This document shows positions 1-7,969 of a stretch of DNA of 48,565 bases, in pieces; the first letter of the stretch is position 1; each line of letters opens with the position of its first letter. Location of the stretch: assembly GCA_030602715.1 (NCBI GenBank), contig JAUVZD010000013.1, forward strand, positions 1 through 48,565, written 5' to 3'. The position numbers were made by a program, and so were the translations under genes. The notes below the pieces were generated by a model. The model made no database searches, was not told the origin of the DNA, and saw nothing but the letters and a program-made list of their open reading frames with translations. Source of the stretch: Candidatus Coatesiibacteriota bacterium. GTDB lineage: Bacteria; RBG-13-66-14; B26-G2; JAUVZD01.

Positions 1-50
1 GACAGATAGAGAGCATGCTCACCTCTATGCTCACTCAAGAGGCAAAATAG

Positions 51-668
51 ATGGTAACCAAGAAGACCGCAAGCAAAAAAGATACAAAACTGAAGAAGAG
101 GACGGTTAAAGAAAAGGTAAAGCCGTCCCGCAAGGTGGAGGGACGCAAGCCTTCCCCTGCGAAGGGTAGTAAACCCTCGCCCACTGCCAAAGGGGCGGAA
201 GGCGACGGTTTTATCCCCCGCATCGTAGTATTTGCCTGCAACTGGTGCAGTTATGCCGGGGCGGACACCGCCGGCATCTCCCACATCCAGTATTCCCCCC
301 ACTTCCGGATTATCCGGGTGATGTGTAGCGGTCGGGTAAACCCAGCCTTCGTCCTGCACGCCTTTGAGCTGGGAGCCGACGGCGTTCTGGTCTCCGGCTG
401 CCATTTCGGCGACTGCCACTACATCAACGGCAACGAGCGGGCGGCGGAGCAGTTTGAGAAGACCAAGAAGCTGATACGGCTATTGGGTATGGAGGAGGGG
501 AGGATTCGCCTGGAATGGATATCCGCCGCCGAAGGAGTGCGCTTCGGTCAGGTAATAGATGAGTTCGTAAGCCAGATTACCGCTCTGGGTCCCAGCAAGG
601 TCGCCGATGTCAAGGCAAGGGAGAAACCCCTGCCGGATTCGCTTGAGGAATATGAGCGACAGAGTTAA
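51..668 (+). CDS. mvhD: MvhD-like [2Fe-2S] electron-transfer protein with Lys-rich N-terminal extension
   Basis: This protein is a stand-alone MvhD (F420-non-reducing hydrogenase delta subunit) homologue. In known systems MvhD carries a [2Fe-2S] cluster and passes electrons into HdrA. The core runs from about residue 55 to 185 and has the family cysteine signatures: CNWCSY, MCSGRV and SGCHFGDCHY. The first 50 residues are not part of the family and are rich in Lys, Ser and Pro. The ATG is preceded by AAGAGG at about 38-43. The gene is followed 26 bases later by an HdrD-like gene, so the two probably share a transcript. The core closely resembles the C-terminal domain of the HdrA encoded at 5346-7805. 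The family call is firm; the physiological partner is inferred from context. Confidence 0.9.
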   Translation: MVTKKTASKKDTKLKKRTVKEKVKPSRKVEGRKPSPAKGSKPSPTAKGAEGDGFIPRIVVFACNWCSYAGADTAGISHIQYSPHFRIIRVMCSGRVNPAFVLHAFELGADGVLVSGCHFGDCHYINGNERAAEQFEKTKKLIRLLGMEEGRIRLEWISAAEGVRFGQVIDEFVSQITALGPSKVADVKAREKPLPDSLEEYERQS

Positions 669-694
669 CCCCAGATTCAAGACAAGGGTGATAG

Positions 695-1873
695 GTGTTA
701 AGGGAGCAGATTAAAAAGTCCAAGGCTTTTCTCTGCCTGGAGTGCGGGAAGTGCGCCGCTGTCTGTCCCATCGCCCGACGCAACAGCGGTTACTCCCCCC
801 GTCGCCTCCTCTCCCAAGCCATCGCCACAGATAACCCCGACACCCTGCACGACGAAGCCCTCTCCTCCTGCCTGACCTGCATGGCTTGCGACCCCATCTG
901 CCCCTCCGGTATCAGCATGACCTATGTCATCAAGGATATCCGCCAGGCGGTGGGGTTCAGTAGTAAGGGGACGGTGTGCAGTCATTCGGGGGCAATGCAA
1001 TCGCTTATGCACCTCATGAACTCAGAGAACCTGACCCAGAACCGCCTGGATTGGCTTTCGGAAGAGCCGGAACTTGCGACCTCCAAAAAAGGGGATACGC
1101 TCCTCTTCATAGGCTGTCTGCCTTACTTTGATGTCTTCTTTGCCGAACAGGGAGCCAAAACCCTCCAGATAGCCAAAAGTGCGGTGAGGGTGCTCAACGC
1201 CATCGGTATCAAGCCGGTGATACTTCCCAACGAGCGCTGTTGCGGGCATGACCTGGTCTGGTCGGGGGATGAGGAGGGCTTCCGGCGGCTCGCCGAACAC
1301 AACATAGCCGAGATCACTAAAAGCGGGGTAAAGAGGGTAATCTTCACCTGCCCGGAGTGCCTGCTCGCCTTCCGTCAGGACTATCCCTCCCTGGGAATTG
1401 ATATGCCCTTTGAAACCTTACACATCACCGAGTTGCTGAGGGGGGAGATGCAGGGGCTTGGCGCCGAATATGAGCTGGATAAGGATGAAACCGTGGTCAC
1501 CTTCCAGGACCCCTGTCGGTTGGTGCGCCATCTGGGGATAGAGGAAGACCCTCGCCATGTTTTGGGCTGGATAAAAGGCAAGAGACTCCACGAAATGGAA
1601 CGGCATGGGAAGAGGGCGCTCTGCTGTGCCGGAAACACCTGGCTCAACTGCGACCGTTTCTCCAAGGAGATACAGGTGGAGCGTCTGCGGGAGGCGAAAG
1701 CGACCGGTGCAGAAGTTCTAATCACCGCCTGCCCCAAGTGCCAGATACATTTTTCCTGCGCCATGCAGGACCCCATGCTGGGGGAGGAGATAAAGATAGA
1801 GATGAAGGACATCACCCAGCTTCTGGCGGAGTCGCTGAAAAAGAGGGAGGAGGGGGAGGGGGAGGGGGGATAG
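695..1873 (+). CDS. HdrD-like iron-sulfur protein (two 4Fe-4S motifs plus two CCG domains)
   Basis: This is a cytoplasmic HdrD/GlpC-type protein. Residues 15-75 contain two ferredoxin-type motifs (CLECGKCAAVCP and CLTCMACDPICP). Two CCG domains follow: GCLPYF, RCCGHD and CPEC, then DPCRL, LCCAGN and CPKC. CCG domains bind non-cubane [4Fe-4S] clusters used for disulfide chemistry in heterodisulfide reductases. The start is GTG, with AAGGG at 684-688 six bases upstream. The stop is followed by accessory DNA rather than by hdrA. The last ~100 bases of the gene recur downstream at 2758-2802 and 3550-3661. The C-terminus ends in a short Glu/Gly repeat encoded by a polypurine run. The substrate cannot be told from sequence; GlpC- or lactate-oxidase-type roles remain possible. 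Confidence 0.88.
   Translation: MLREQIKKSKAFLCLECGKCAAVCPIARRNSGYSPRRLLSQAIATDNPDTLHDEALSSCLTCMACDPICPSGISMTYVIKDIRQAVGFSSKGTVCSHSGAMQSLMHLMNSENLTQNRLDWLSEEPELATSKKGDTLLFIGCLPYFDVFFAEQGAKTLQIAKSAVRVLNAIGIKPVILPNERCCGHDLVWSGDEEGFRRLAEHNIAEITKSGVKRVIFTCPECLLAFRQDYPSLGIDMPFETLHITELLRGEMQGLGAEYELDKDETVVTFQDPCRLVRHLGIEEDPRHVLGWIKGKRLHEMERHGKRALCCAGNTWLNCDRFSKEIQVERLREAKATGAEVLITACPKCQIHFSCAMQDPMLGEEIKIEMKDITQLLAESLKKREEGEGEGG
1756..1858 (+). repeat. Direct repeat copy 1: 3' end of the hdrD-like gene
   Basis: This is the segment inside the intact HdrD-like gene that recurs downstream. Bases 1769-1830 are identical to 3563-3624 (62 of 62). Similarity extends outward on both sides with scattered mismatches. 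A shorter third copy lies at 2758-2802. Confidence 0.9.
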
Positions 1874-2005
1874 AGCGTTGAAAGAAATAAAAAATTCACT
1901 AGGAGCTTGATGAGTAGTGATATATCTAATTTTTTACACATAATTTGTGGAAGGGATTATTAAATATCAACAATTTATTGGATTTACCAAATAAGGAGGA
2001 AAAGG

Positions 2006-2287
2006 ATGAATGTTGAAGAGATAAAAGAAAAAATACTTCCAAAACTCAAAGAATATGGTGCTAAAAAAGCTGGACTATTCGGTTCTGTGGTAAGAGGTGA
2101 GTTAGAAGAAGATAGTGATGTGGATATACTTGTTGAACTTCCTGAGGAAGCAAGCCTTCTTGACCTAGTAGGACTTAAAATAGAGCTTGAGGAACTTCTG
2201 GGTAGAGAAGTAGATGTATTAACCTATAATTCTTTGTATCCCCATCTTAGAGAAGTAATACTAAGTGAAGAGGTGGAGATATTGTGA
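2006..2287 (+). CDS. mntA: MntA-type minimal nucleotidyltransferase antitoxin (first pair)
   Basis: This is a 93-residue minimal nucleotidyltransferase. The catalytic signature is GLFGSVVRG at residues 23-31 followed by SDVDI, with the two metal-binding aspartates at 38 and 40. In characterised MntA/HepT (type VII toxin-antitoxin) pairs, the MNT protein AMPylates its HEPN partner and silences it. The ATG follows a strong AAGGAGG. The stop overlaps the next gene's GTG by four bases (GTGA), as is typical of a co-translated pair. The coding DNA is more A+T-rich than the flanking hdr genes, which suggests transfer. Family assignment is confident; activity of this pair is inferred. Confidence 0.88.
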   Translation: MNVEEIKEKILPKLKEYGAKKAGLFGSVVRGELEEDSDVDILVELPEEASLLDLVGLKIELEELLGREVDVLTYNSLYPHLREVILSEEVEIL

Positions 2288-2637
2288 AAAAAGACCCCAA
2301 AATAAATATTACATTTATTATAGAATGCATTGAACTTATTGAGAAATATCTGGAGGATATGACAGAAAGTGAATTTATTAAATCTCCCATAAAACAGGAT
2401 GCAGTTATTAGACGAATTGAACTGATTGGTGAGGCGGTTAAGAATATACCTCAGTATATTTTGGATAAACACCCAGAGGTTCAATGGAGGAAGATTGCTG
2501 GGATGAGAGATATACTGATTCATGATTATTTAGGGATTGATTTGAAAATTACATGGACGGTTGCTCAAAATGAGATTCCGAGATTGAAGAAAAAGATGTT
2601 AAAGATTAAAAAGGACTTTGAGAAACAGGATGCATAA
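2284..2637 (+). CDS. hepT: HepT-type HEPN (DUF86) toxin, first pair
   Basis: This is a 117-residue all-helical HEPN/DUF86 protein. It carries the R-x4-H-x-Y ribonuclease motif as RDILIHDY: R75, H80, Y82. The tyrosine of this motif is the residue AMPylated by MntA in studied pairs. A conserved [10 protein letters not shown] segment lies at residues 45-54. The GTG start overlaps the mntA stop. Directly after the stop, the sequence aggatgcataa, which ends the gene, is repeated. Degraded nucleotidyltransferase coding sequence follows, pointing to an older rearrangement at this edge. Confidence 0.88.
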   Translation: MKKDPKINITFIIECIELIEKYLEDMTESEFIKSPIKQDAVIRRIELIGEAVKNIPQYILDKHPEVQWRKIAGMRDILIHDYLGIDLKITWTVAQNEIPRLKKKMLKIKKDFEKQDA

Positions 2638-2652
2638 ATTAAAGGATGCATA

Positions 2653-2802
2653 AGTAATGATATTGGTAAAGCCATAGAATTTGATGAGGATAATGGAAAG
2701 ACCCCTCTGAGCTTAGTAAGTATAGAAAATTATTTGAGTGAACCGTTCAATAGGAATGCGGAGTCGCTGAAGAATAAGAGGAAAGGTGAGGGGGAGGGAT
2801 AA
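2653..2802 (+). pseudogene. Remnant of an MNT gene joined in frame to a copy of the hdrD-like 3' end
   Basis: From 2653 one frame reads like the middle of the second MntA protein: SNDIGKAIEF here against SDIDIAIEF there. The similarity continues through an FDEDNGK segment and a region matching LVRIEYELSKLFKR. At about 2758 the same frame passes into AESLKNKRKGEGEG and a TAA. That tail is the HdrD-like C-terminus, and its DNA matches 3621-3658 better than 1827-1865. No start codon or N-terminal GS motif is present, so it is a fossil. It also provides the second of three hdrD-like 3' end copies. Confidence 0.7.
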
Positions 2803-2856
2803 GCTAGGCACTAGTTGTAGAAGCACCCTATCCAGATGAAAAACCGGTAAAGGACA

Positions 2857-3183
2857 ATGATTAAAATTAAAAACATTCCCCCTCCGCTACGAAAAAAGGG
2901 GCTAGAGGAAGAACTGCTCAGGATATGTGAGGAAAACGACCTGGTCTTTATGGGTATATTCGGCTCTTTTGTCAGAGGAGAAGATAGCAAGAAAAGCGAC
3001 ATTGATATAGCAATAGAGTTTGATGAGAATAACGGTAAAAGCCTCCTAGATTTAGTCCGTATAGAATATGAGCTGAGCAAATTATTTAAGAGAAAAGTTG
3101 ACCTGGGAATTTTAAGCACCATAAGCCCATACATAGAGGAATACGTAAAGAAGGAGATGTGCGTTATCTATGAAAAAAGATAA
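2857..3183 (+). CDS. mntA: MntA-type minimal nucleotidyltransferase antitoxin (second pair)
   Basis: This is a 108-residue nucleotidyltransferase with GIFGSFVRGE at residues 33-42 and KKSDIDIAIEF following; the catalytic aspartates are D48 and D50. It is clearly divergent from the protein at 2006-2287, so this is a second, separately acquired pair rather than a recent tandem copy. The ATG follows AAAGGA. The 3' end overlaps the next gene by 14 bases. By homology it would neutralise its HEPN partner by AMPylation. Confidence 0.87.
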   Translation: MIKIKNIPPPLRKKGLEEELLRICEENDLVFMGIFGSFVRGEDSKKSDIDIAIEFDENNGKSLLDLVRIEYELSKLFKRKVDLGILSTISPYIEEYVKKEMCVIYEKR

Positions 3184-3517
3184 GGCATATCTTCTGGATA
3201 CACTGGAAGCGATTGTTGATATTGAGAAATTCTTAGAAAATGTAACTTGCGAGGAATTTTGCGAGAATAAAGAGAAGCAGTATGCGGTAATTAGAGCACT
3301 TGAGATAATTGGAGAGGCGACAAAGAATTTAAGCAGAGAGTTCAGGGAAAAGCATCGTGAAATTCCCTGGAGGGACATTGCCGGTATGAGGGATAAGTTG
3401 ATTCATATGTACTTTGGTGTAAAACTTGAATTAGTCTGGGAAACAGTCAAAATTAAACTTCCTGAGCTTAAGGATCAAATAACCGTTATAATGCAAGATG
3501 TAAAAAACACCAGGTAA
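3170..3517 (+). CDS. hepT: HepT-type HEPN (DUF86) toxin, second pair
   Basis: This 115-residue HEPN protein has the R-x4-H-x-Y motif as RDKLIHMY (R74, H79, Y81) and the ALEIIGEATKN segment seen in DUF86 proteins. It starts inside the 3' end of the second mntA gene, so expression is probably coupled. It is related to, but distinct from, the first HepT. Its stop lies 32 bases before the third copy of the hdrD-like 3' end, so the second pair lies exactly between two such copies. Confidence 0.87.
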   Translation: MKKDKAYLLDTLEAIVDIEKFLENVTCEEFCENKEKQYAVIRALEIIGEATKNLSREFREKHREIPWRDIAGMRDKLIHMYFGVKLELVWETVKIKLPELKDQITVIMQDVKNTR

Positions 3518-3549
3518 AACACCGGCAGACCCCAAAGACCCTTTAAACT

Positions 3550-3661
3550 CTGCGCCGTGAAAGACCCCATGCTGGGGGAGGAGATAAAGATAGAGATGAA
3601 GGACATCACCCAGCTTCTGGCGGAATCGCTGACGAATAAGAGGAAGGGGGAGGGGGAGTGA
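3550..3661 (+). repeat. Direct repeat copy 3: displaced 3' end of the hdrD-like gene
   Basis: Bases 3563-3624 are identical to 1769-1830. Flanking bases match with a few changes, and the copy ends in frame at TGA (3659-3661), just as the intact gene ends. It has no start codon. Small differences (gacgaataagaggaa here, gaaaaagagggagg in the intact gene) look like strain-level allelic change rather than random decay. The following ~125 bases to 3787 contain no gene that I recognise. Confidence 0.88.
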
Positions 3662-3787
3662 TGTTAATGAATGATGTTGTAATCTGTTCAAATTTAATAC
3701 ACCTGTTGTTCAATGTTAATCTCCCTATATTGAGTGTATAGTTTGAATTTAATCTAAGTAATGTATCACGAATTGAAAGGTTGTTCT

Positions 3788-4287
3788 ATGGGTAAGGATA
3801 AAAAAGTATCAAAAGAAGATAAAAAGTGTTTCTTCGAGCAATACAAGTTGCTTGTAGAAGTAGTAGTACGAATGAACGACCGAAGAAGTCATGTAAATAG
3901 ATTCTATATAACTATTTTGTCAAGTTTATATGTAATATTAACCGTATTTCATAGTAGAAAAAACAATGATTTTATCAACCCAGACTTTTTATTTTTTATT
4001 GGTATATTAGGTGTCTTGCTGAGCATTATATGGTTTTTGCACATATGGGTTTTCAAAAAAGAAGTGTAGCAAGATATTCTGTCATAAATGAAATGGAAGA
4101 GAAACTTCCATTTGAACCATTTTCCCTTTCATATCAGAAAGAAAGTTATAAGAGTATCGGATTCACATTTGCTGAACGAGCTGTTTCGATAGTTTTTGGC
4201 GTTATTTACACCATACTCATTGCATATTCCATATGTAGTATGCAACCTGAAAGTAGATTATATCAATGGCTATCACAATTGATGTAG
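3788..4287 (+). pseudogene. RipA-family small membrane protein, split by a -1 frameshift at an A run
   Basis: Two overlapping frames together encode one protein. The first (3788-4069) has EQYKLLVEVVVRMNDRRSHVN followed by two hydrophobic helices. The second continues with ARYSVINEMEEKLPFEPFS and another helix. This order matches the RipA-type octameric membrane protein family, where VI-EMEE-LP-PF follows the second helix. The frames join at CAAAAAAG (4054-4061): a -1 shift there gives FKKRSVARYSVIN and bypasses the TAG at 4067. Start 3788 is chosen because GAAAGG lies seven bases upstream; the ATG at 3761 has no ribosome site. It may be a real mutation, a sequencing error in a homopolymer, or slippage. 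Confidence 0.65.
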
Positions 4288-4346
4288 TTTTTATCATAAC
4301 CTCAATCTATGCTAGTAAAGTATAATCTATTTGAAAGGAGTTCAAA

Positions 4347-5285
4347 ATGAAAACCAAACAGTTAATCGAAGGGGCTATTTTTGTTATCTGCATTTCTTTA
4401 GTATTCTTCCTCATGATTATTGGATGTAAAAAACAAACAATACAAACAACAAAAGTTGAAGAGGCTGAATACTTAGCCAGATATGATAGCTTCTTAAAAA
4501 TCACATGCGAAGCCGAACCACAAGAAGATGGGGTGCTATACATCTCAATAATTTATGAAATAGACAGAGAAGAATTTTTTGGACAAAAAGGACTGGACCC
4601 TGTCAAAAATAAAAGTTTGCCAATAACTTTTGAAATAGAAAAAATAATATATCTTTCTGAAGGCAACCTCATACAGACTTTGAATCTTACTGGGGCTGAT
4701 AAGGAAGAAGGGGTAAAGAGGATAATTAATGAATACCCCAAGAATATTAGAGTTAAATATGGTTTGGCTCCCTTAGTATGCAAAGTTGATTTCTATGATA
4801 ATCAAACAGTTGATAATTGGAGTTCTTACCCAATGTTCCCAAATATGTCAAATAAAACTGAGGGAGCCATTGTAGTTTACAACGAACTAGGTCATACAAG
4901 TGGTTCTGTGCAGATATTTGGAAATTGCGGCATGAAAAGCTATTATGACTATAAAGAACCTGGTTCAGAAATTTTCATCCTAAAAGAAAAACCTTTAGAG
5001 AAGCCCTTATTTATTCGCGAGATTGAAGTAGGTGTTGATAGTGTTGTTGAAAATACATCATTTGGGGGAGAAAGTAAGACGAGTGATTGTATTATTGTAA
5101 TCGCCACAAAAGGACTCAACATTAGAAAAGGACCAGGAGATAATTACGATATTATTGGCACAATCACATATCAAGAAAAAGCAACCAAGATAGATGAAAG
5201 CAAGGGTTGGTATAAAATCAAATGTAAAGGCGGAACTGTCGGGTGGATATGTAGTGGGATGGATGGAGAAATTTGGGTGGAATGA
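4347..5285 (+). CDS. Lipoprotein with C-terminal bacterial SH3 (SH3b) domain
   Basis: This is a 312-residue secreted lipoprotein. The N-terminus has a hydrophobic signal and the lipobox IIGC with Cys27 as the lipidation site. Residues 30-240 match nothing I recognise. Residues 247-305 form an SH3b domain (GLNIRKGPGDNYDIIG, then a GWYKIK strand and GWICSG). Such domains usually bind cell-wall peptides or protein ligands. The ATG follows an excellent AAAGGAG. The gene is A+T-rich like its RipA-like neighbour, and both lie between the third hdrD-like repeat and hdrA. They may therefore be part of the same accessory block. Confidence 0.8.
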   Translation: MKTKQLIEGAIFVICISLVFFLMIIGCKKQTIQTTKVEEAEYLARYDSFLKITCEAEPQEDGVLYISIIYEIDREEFFGQKGLDPVKNKSLPITFEIEKIIYLSEGNLIQTLNLTGADKEEGVKRIINEYPKNIRVKYGLAPLVCKVDFYDNQTVDNWSSYPMFPNMSNKTEGAIVVYNELGHTSGSVQIFGNCGMKSYYDYKEPGSEIFILKEKPLEKPLFIREIEVGVDSVVENTSFGGESKTSDCIIVIATKGLNIRKGPGDNYDIIGTITYQEKATKIDESKGWYKIKCKGGTVGWICSGMDGEIWVE

Positions 5286-5345
5286 TTGATATTTGCATAA
5301 AAGCATGACAACAGAGACTTCACACCGAAAGGAGGTGAACAGCAG

Positions 5346-7805
5346 ATGCCTCAAGGGACAACGGGACTCCGCATAGGCGTCTTCGTCTGCGACTGCGGGC
5401 TGAACATCGCCGGCATGGTGGATACCGAGGCGGTAGCCAAGTTTGCCGAAACCCTGCCGGATGTTGCTGCAGTGGTGCGCAACAAATATACCTGCGCCGA
5501 GCCCGGTCAGAACGAGATAAAAAACGCCATCAAGGAACACAAGCTCAACCGGGTGGTGGTCGCCTCCTGCACCCCGCTTATGCATGAGCCCACCTTCCGC
5601 AACTGTTGCGCCGAGGCGGGGCTCAACCCCTACCTCTTTGAGATGGTCAACTTGCGGGAGCACTGCAGTTGGGTGCACTCCACATACATGGAGAAAGCCA
5701 CCAAGAAGGCTAAAGACATGGTGAAGCAGGGCGTGGCTCGTGCCCGCCTGCTCTCCGAGCAGAGGGAGCTTTCCGTTCCGGTTACCAGAAAGGCGATGGT
5801 TATCGGCGGAGGTGTAGCCGGCATCCAGGCTTCTCTGGATTTGGCTGATTCCGGCTATCAAGTCTATCTGGTGGAGAAGGAGCCCTCCATCGGGGGGCTG
5901 ATGGCTCAACTGGACAAGACTTACCCCACCATGGACTGCTCCATATGAATTTTGGGGCCCAAGATGATGGATACGGGTCGGCATCCATTGATAGAACTGA
6001 TGGCTTACAGCGAGGTGGAGGACGTCTCCGGTTATGTGGGGAATTTCAAGGTAAAGGTGCGCAAGAAAGCCCGCTATGTTGACGAGGAGGTCTGCAACAG
6101 CTGTGATGAGTGCGTCAAGGTCTGTCCGGTAAGCGTGCCCGACGAATACCAGATGGGCTTCTCCAGCCGTAAGGCGATATATCTACCTTTCGGTCAGGCG
6201 GTGCCCTCAACCCATCTTATAGATATGGAAGCCTGCCTGGGCATCAACCCCATCGCCTGTGGGAAGTGCGCCGAGGTCTGCGAGCAGAACTGCATAGATT
6301 TTGACATGAAGGACGAGTTCGTGGATGTAGAGGTGGGGGTAATAATCGTAGCCACGGGGATGGATGTCTATGACCCCACGGAGATGGACGAATACTGCTA
6401 CACCGAATACGATAATGTCATCACCTCCATGGAGTTTGAGCGCCTGATCTGCGCCGGAGGACCCACCGAGGGGCACTTCATCCGTCCTTCCGACCACAAG
6501 CGACCCATGCGCATCGGTTTCATCCAGTGCGTGGGCAGTCGCTCGCACAGCGCCATCGGCAACCCCTACTGCTCCAACATCTGCTGTATGAACACGGTAA
6601 AGGACACCCTGCTTCTTGCGGACCACTATCCCGATGTGGAGTGTAAGGTCTTCTATATAGACATCCGTGCCTTCGGCAAGGGCTTTGAGGACCTGTATAT
6701 CCGCTCCAAAGAGGCTGGGGTAAAATATATCCGTGGTCTGCCCGGCGAAATCAGGGAGGATGCAAAGACCAAGAACCTGGTCCTGACCGTGGAGAACACC
6801 ACTACCAGTCAGGTGGAGGAACACGAGCTGGATTTGGTGGTGCTTTCGGTGGGGGTAATCCCCCGCCAGGACGGCGACGGCATCAAGGAACTATTCACCC
6901 TCTCCCGCACCGCCGACGGGTTCTATATGGAATCGCACCCCAAACTGAAGCCGGTGGATACGCCCACAGCGGGGGTCTATCTTGCGGGATGCGCCGAAGG
7001 ACCCAAAGACATCAAAGACAGCGTCACCCAGGCGAGCGCAGCCGCCGCCCGATCCGAGATTCTGCTCAACAAGGGCAGTATCAAAGCAGCAGCAATAACC
7101 AGCGTGGTTGACGACGATTTGTGCACCGGCTGTGGCGTCTGCGGACCGGTCTGCCCCTACGGAGCCATCATCGTTGACCCAAAGACCAAGGCAAAGGCTC
7201 AGGTCATAGAGGCGGCTTGCGCCGGCTGCGGAAACTGCGGCGCCGCCTGCAGATTCGGGGCTATCACCATGAGACACTTCACCGATGCCCAGATATTTGC
7301 CCAGATAGACTCCATCCTGGAAGAGGACAACATGGAGAAGGTGGTGGTATTTGCCTGCAACTGGTGTAGCTACGCCGGAGGGGACTTCGCCGGCATCTCC
7401 CGACTGCAGTATCCGGAAAGCCCCCGTCTGATACGCACCATGTGCTCGGCACGGGTGGACGAGGAGTTCGTCAAATACGCCTTCCGCAAGGGAGCGGCGA
7501 TGGTGCTGGTCTCCGGTTGCCACTACACCGATTGCCACTACATCAGCGCCAATCGCCAGACGGTCAAGCGGGTGCAACGGCTGTGGGATTTCTTGGAGCG
7601 AAACAACATCCGCCCGGAGCGCCTCCAGCTGGAATGGATATCCGCCGCCGAGGCACAGAAGTTCGCCAAAGTGATGCGCAGTATAGAGGAAATGCGCAAG
7701 CAGGTGACCGAAGAAGAGGTTGAGGAGACCATGAAGACGCTAACCGCACTGGAGAAGAAGATGCGGGCAAAGAAAGAGAAGAAGATGGAGAAGGTGGCTA
7801 CCTGA
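5346..7805 (+). CDS. hdrA: HdrA-MvhD fusion, probable selenoprotein (TGA at codon 201)
   Basis: HdrA is the FAD-containing electron-bifurcating subunit of soluble heterodisulfide reductase. The gene reads through one in-frame TGA (5946-5948) to give 819 residues. The FAD motif GGGVAG is at 154-159. The TGA falls in YPTMDCSI-U-ILGPKM, where most HdrA proteins have Cys (CSACIL-PKM); archaeal HdrA selenoproteins use Sec at this kind of position. Two 4Fe-4S motifs follow (CNSCDECVKVCP; CGKCAEVCEQNC). A two-cluster ferredoxin domain lies near residues 585-640 (CTGCGVCGPVCP; CAGCGNCGAAC). Residues 663-790 are an MvhD domain (CNWCSY, CSARV, SGCHYTDCHY). A Lys/Glu-rich tail ends the protein. AAAGGAGGTG precedes the ATG. 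Stop-split annotation as two genes would be wrong. Confidence 0.88.
5946..5990 (+). promoter_or_regulatory. Candidate bacterial SECIS element after the hdrA TGA
   Basis: The TGA at 5946-5948 is followed by a hairpin. Its 5' arm is ATGGAT (5967-5972) and its 3' arm ATCCAT (5983-5988). The apical region is ACGGGTCGGC, which contains GGTC, the loop sequence of the Escherichia coli fdhF element. The loop begins about 24 bases after the TGA, inside the spacing range used by bacterial SelB. The stem is short and no folding was computed, so this is a candidate. Confidence 0.55.
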
Positions 7806-7806
7806 G

Positions 7807-7965
7807 ATGGCTGAAACAGAACAGGTAACCTGCAAGTGCATGGCTTGCGGACACGAATACACCGACACTTGGTCAAAAGATGAGGACAAGGAGCGCACCT
7901 GTCCCATCCCCGAGTGCAGGTCAAACTCCATCCGGGTAATGCGCCAGAAGGGCAAAAAAGAGTGA
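7807..7965 (+). CDS. Small zinc-ribbon-like Cys protein in the hdr operon (52 aa)
   Basis: This short gene lies exactly between hdrA and hdrC: one base after the hdrA stop and four bases before the hdrC start. The product begins MAETEQVTCKCMACGHEY and has cysteines at 9, 11, 14, 32 and 37, with CPIPEC in the second group. That pattern fits a rubredoxin- or zinc-ribbon-like fold. The spacing on both sides and the reading frame filling the gap argue that it is real. I do not recognise a named family. A role as an accessory or electron-carrier subunit of the Hdr complex is inference from position only. Confidence 0.7.
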   Translation: MAETEQVTCKCMACGHEYTDTWSKDEDKERTCPIPECRSNSIRVMRQKGKKE

Positions 7966-7969
7966 GCTT

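Noticed and set aside
5346-5948. Treating the first 200 codons of hdrA as a separate truncated gene
   Set aside because: Family similarity continues in the same frame after the TGA, and a SECIS-like hairpin follows.
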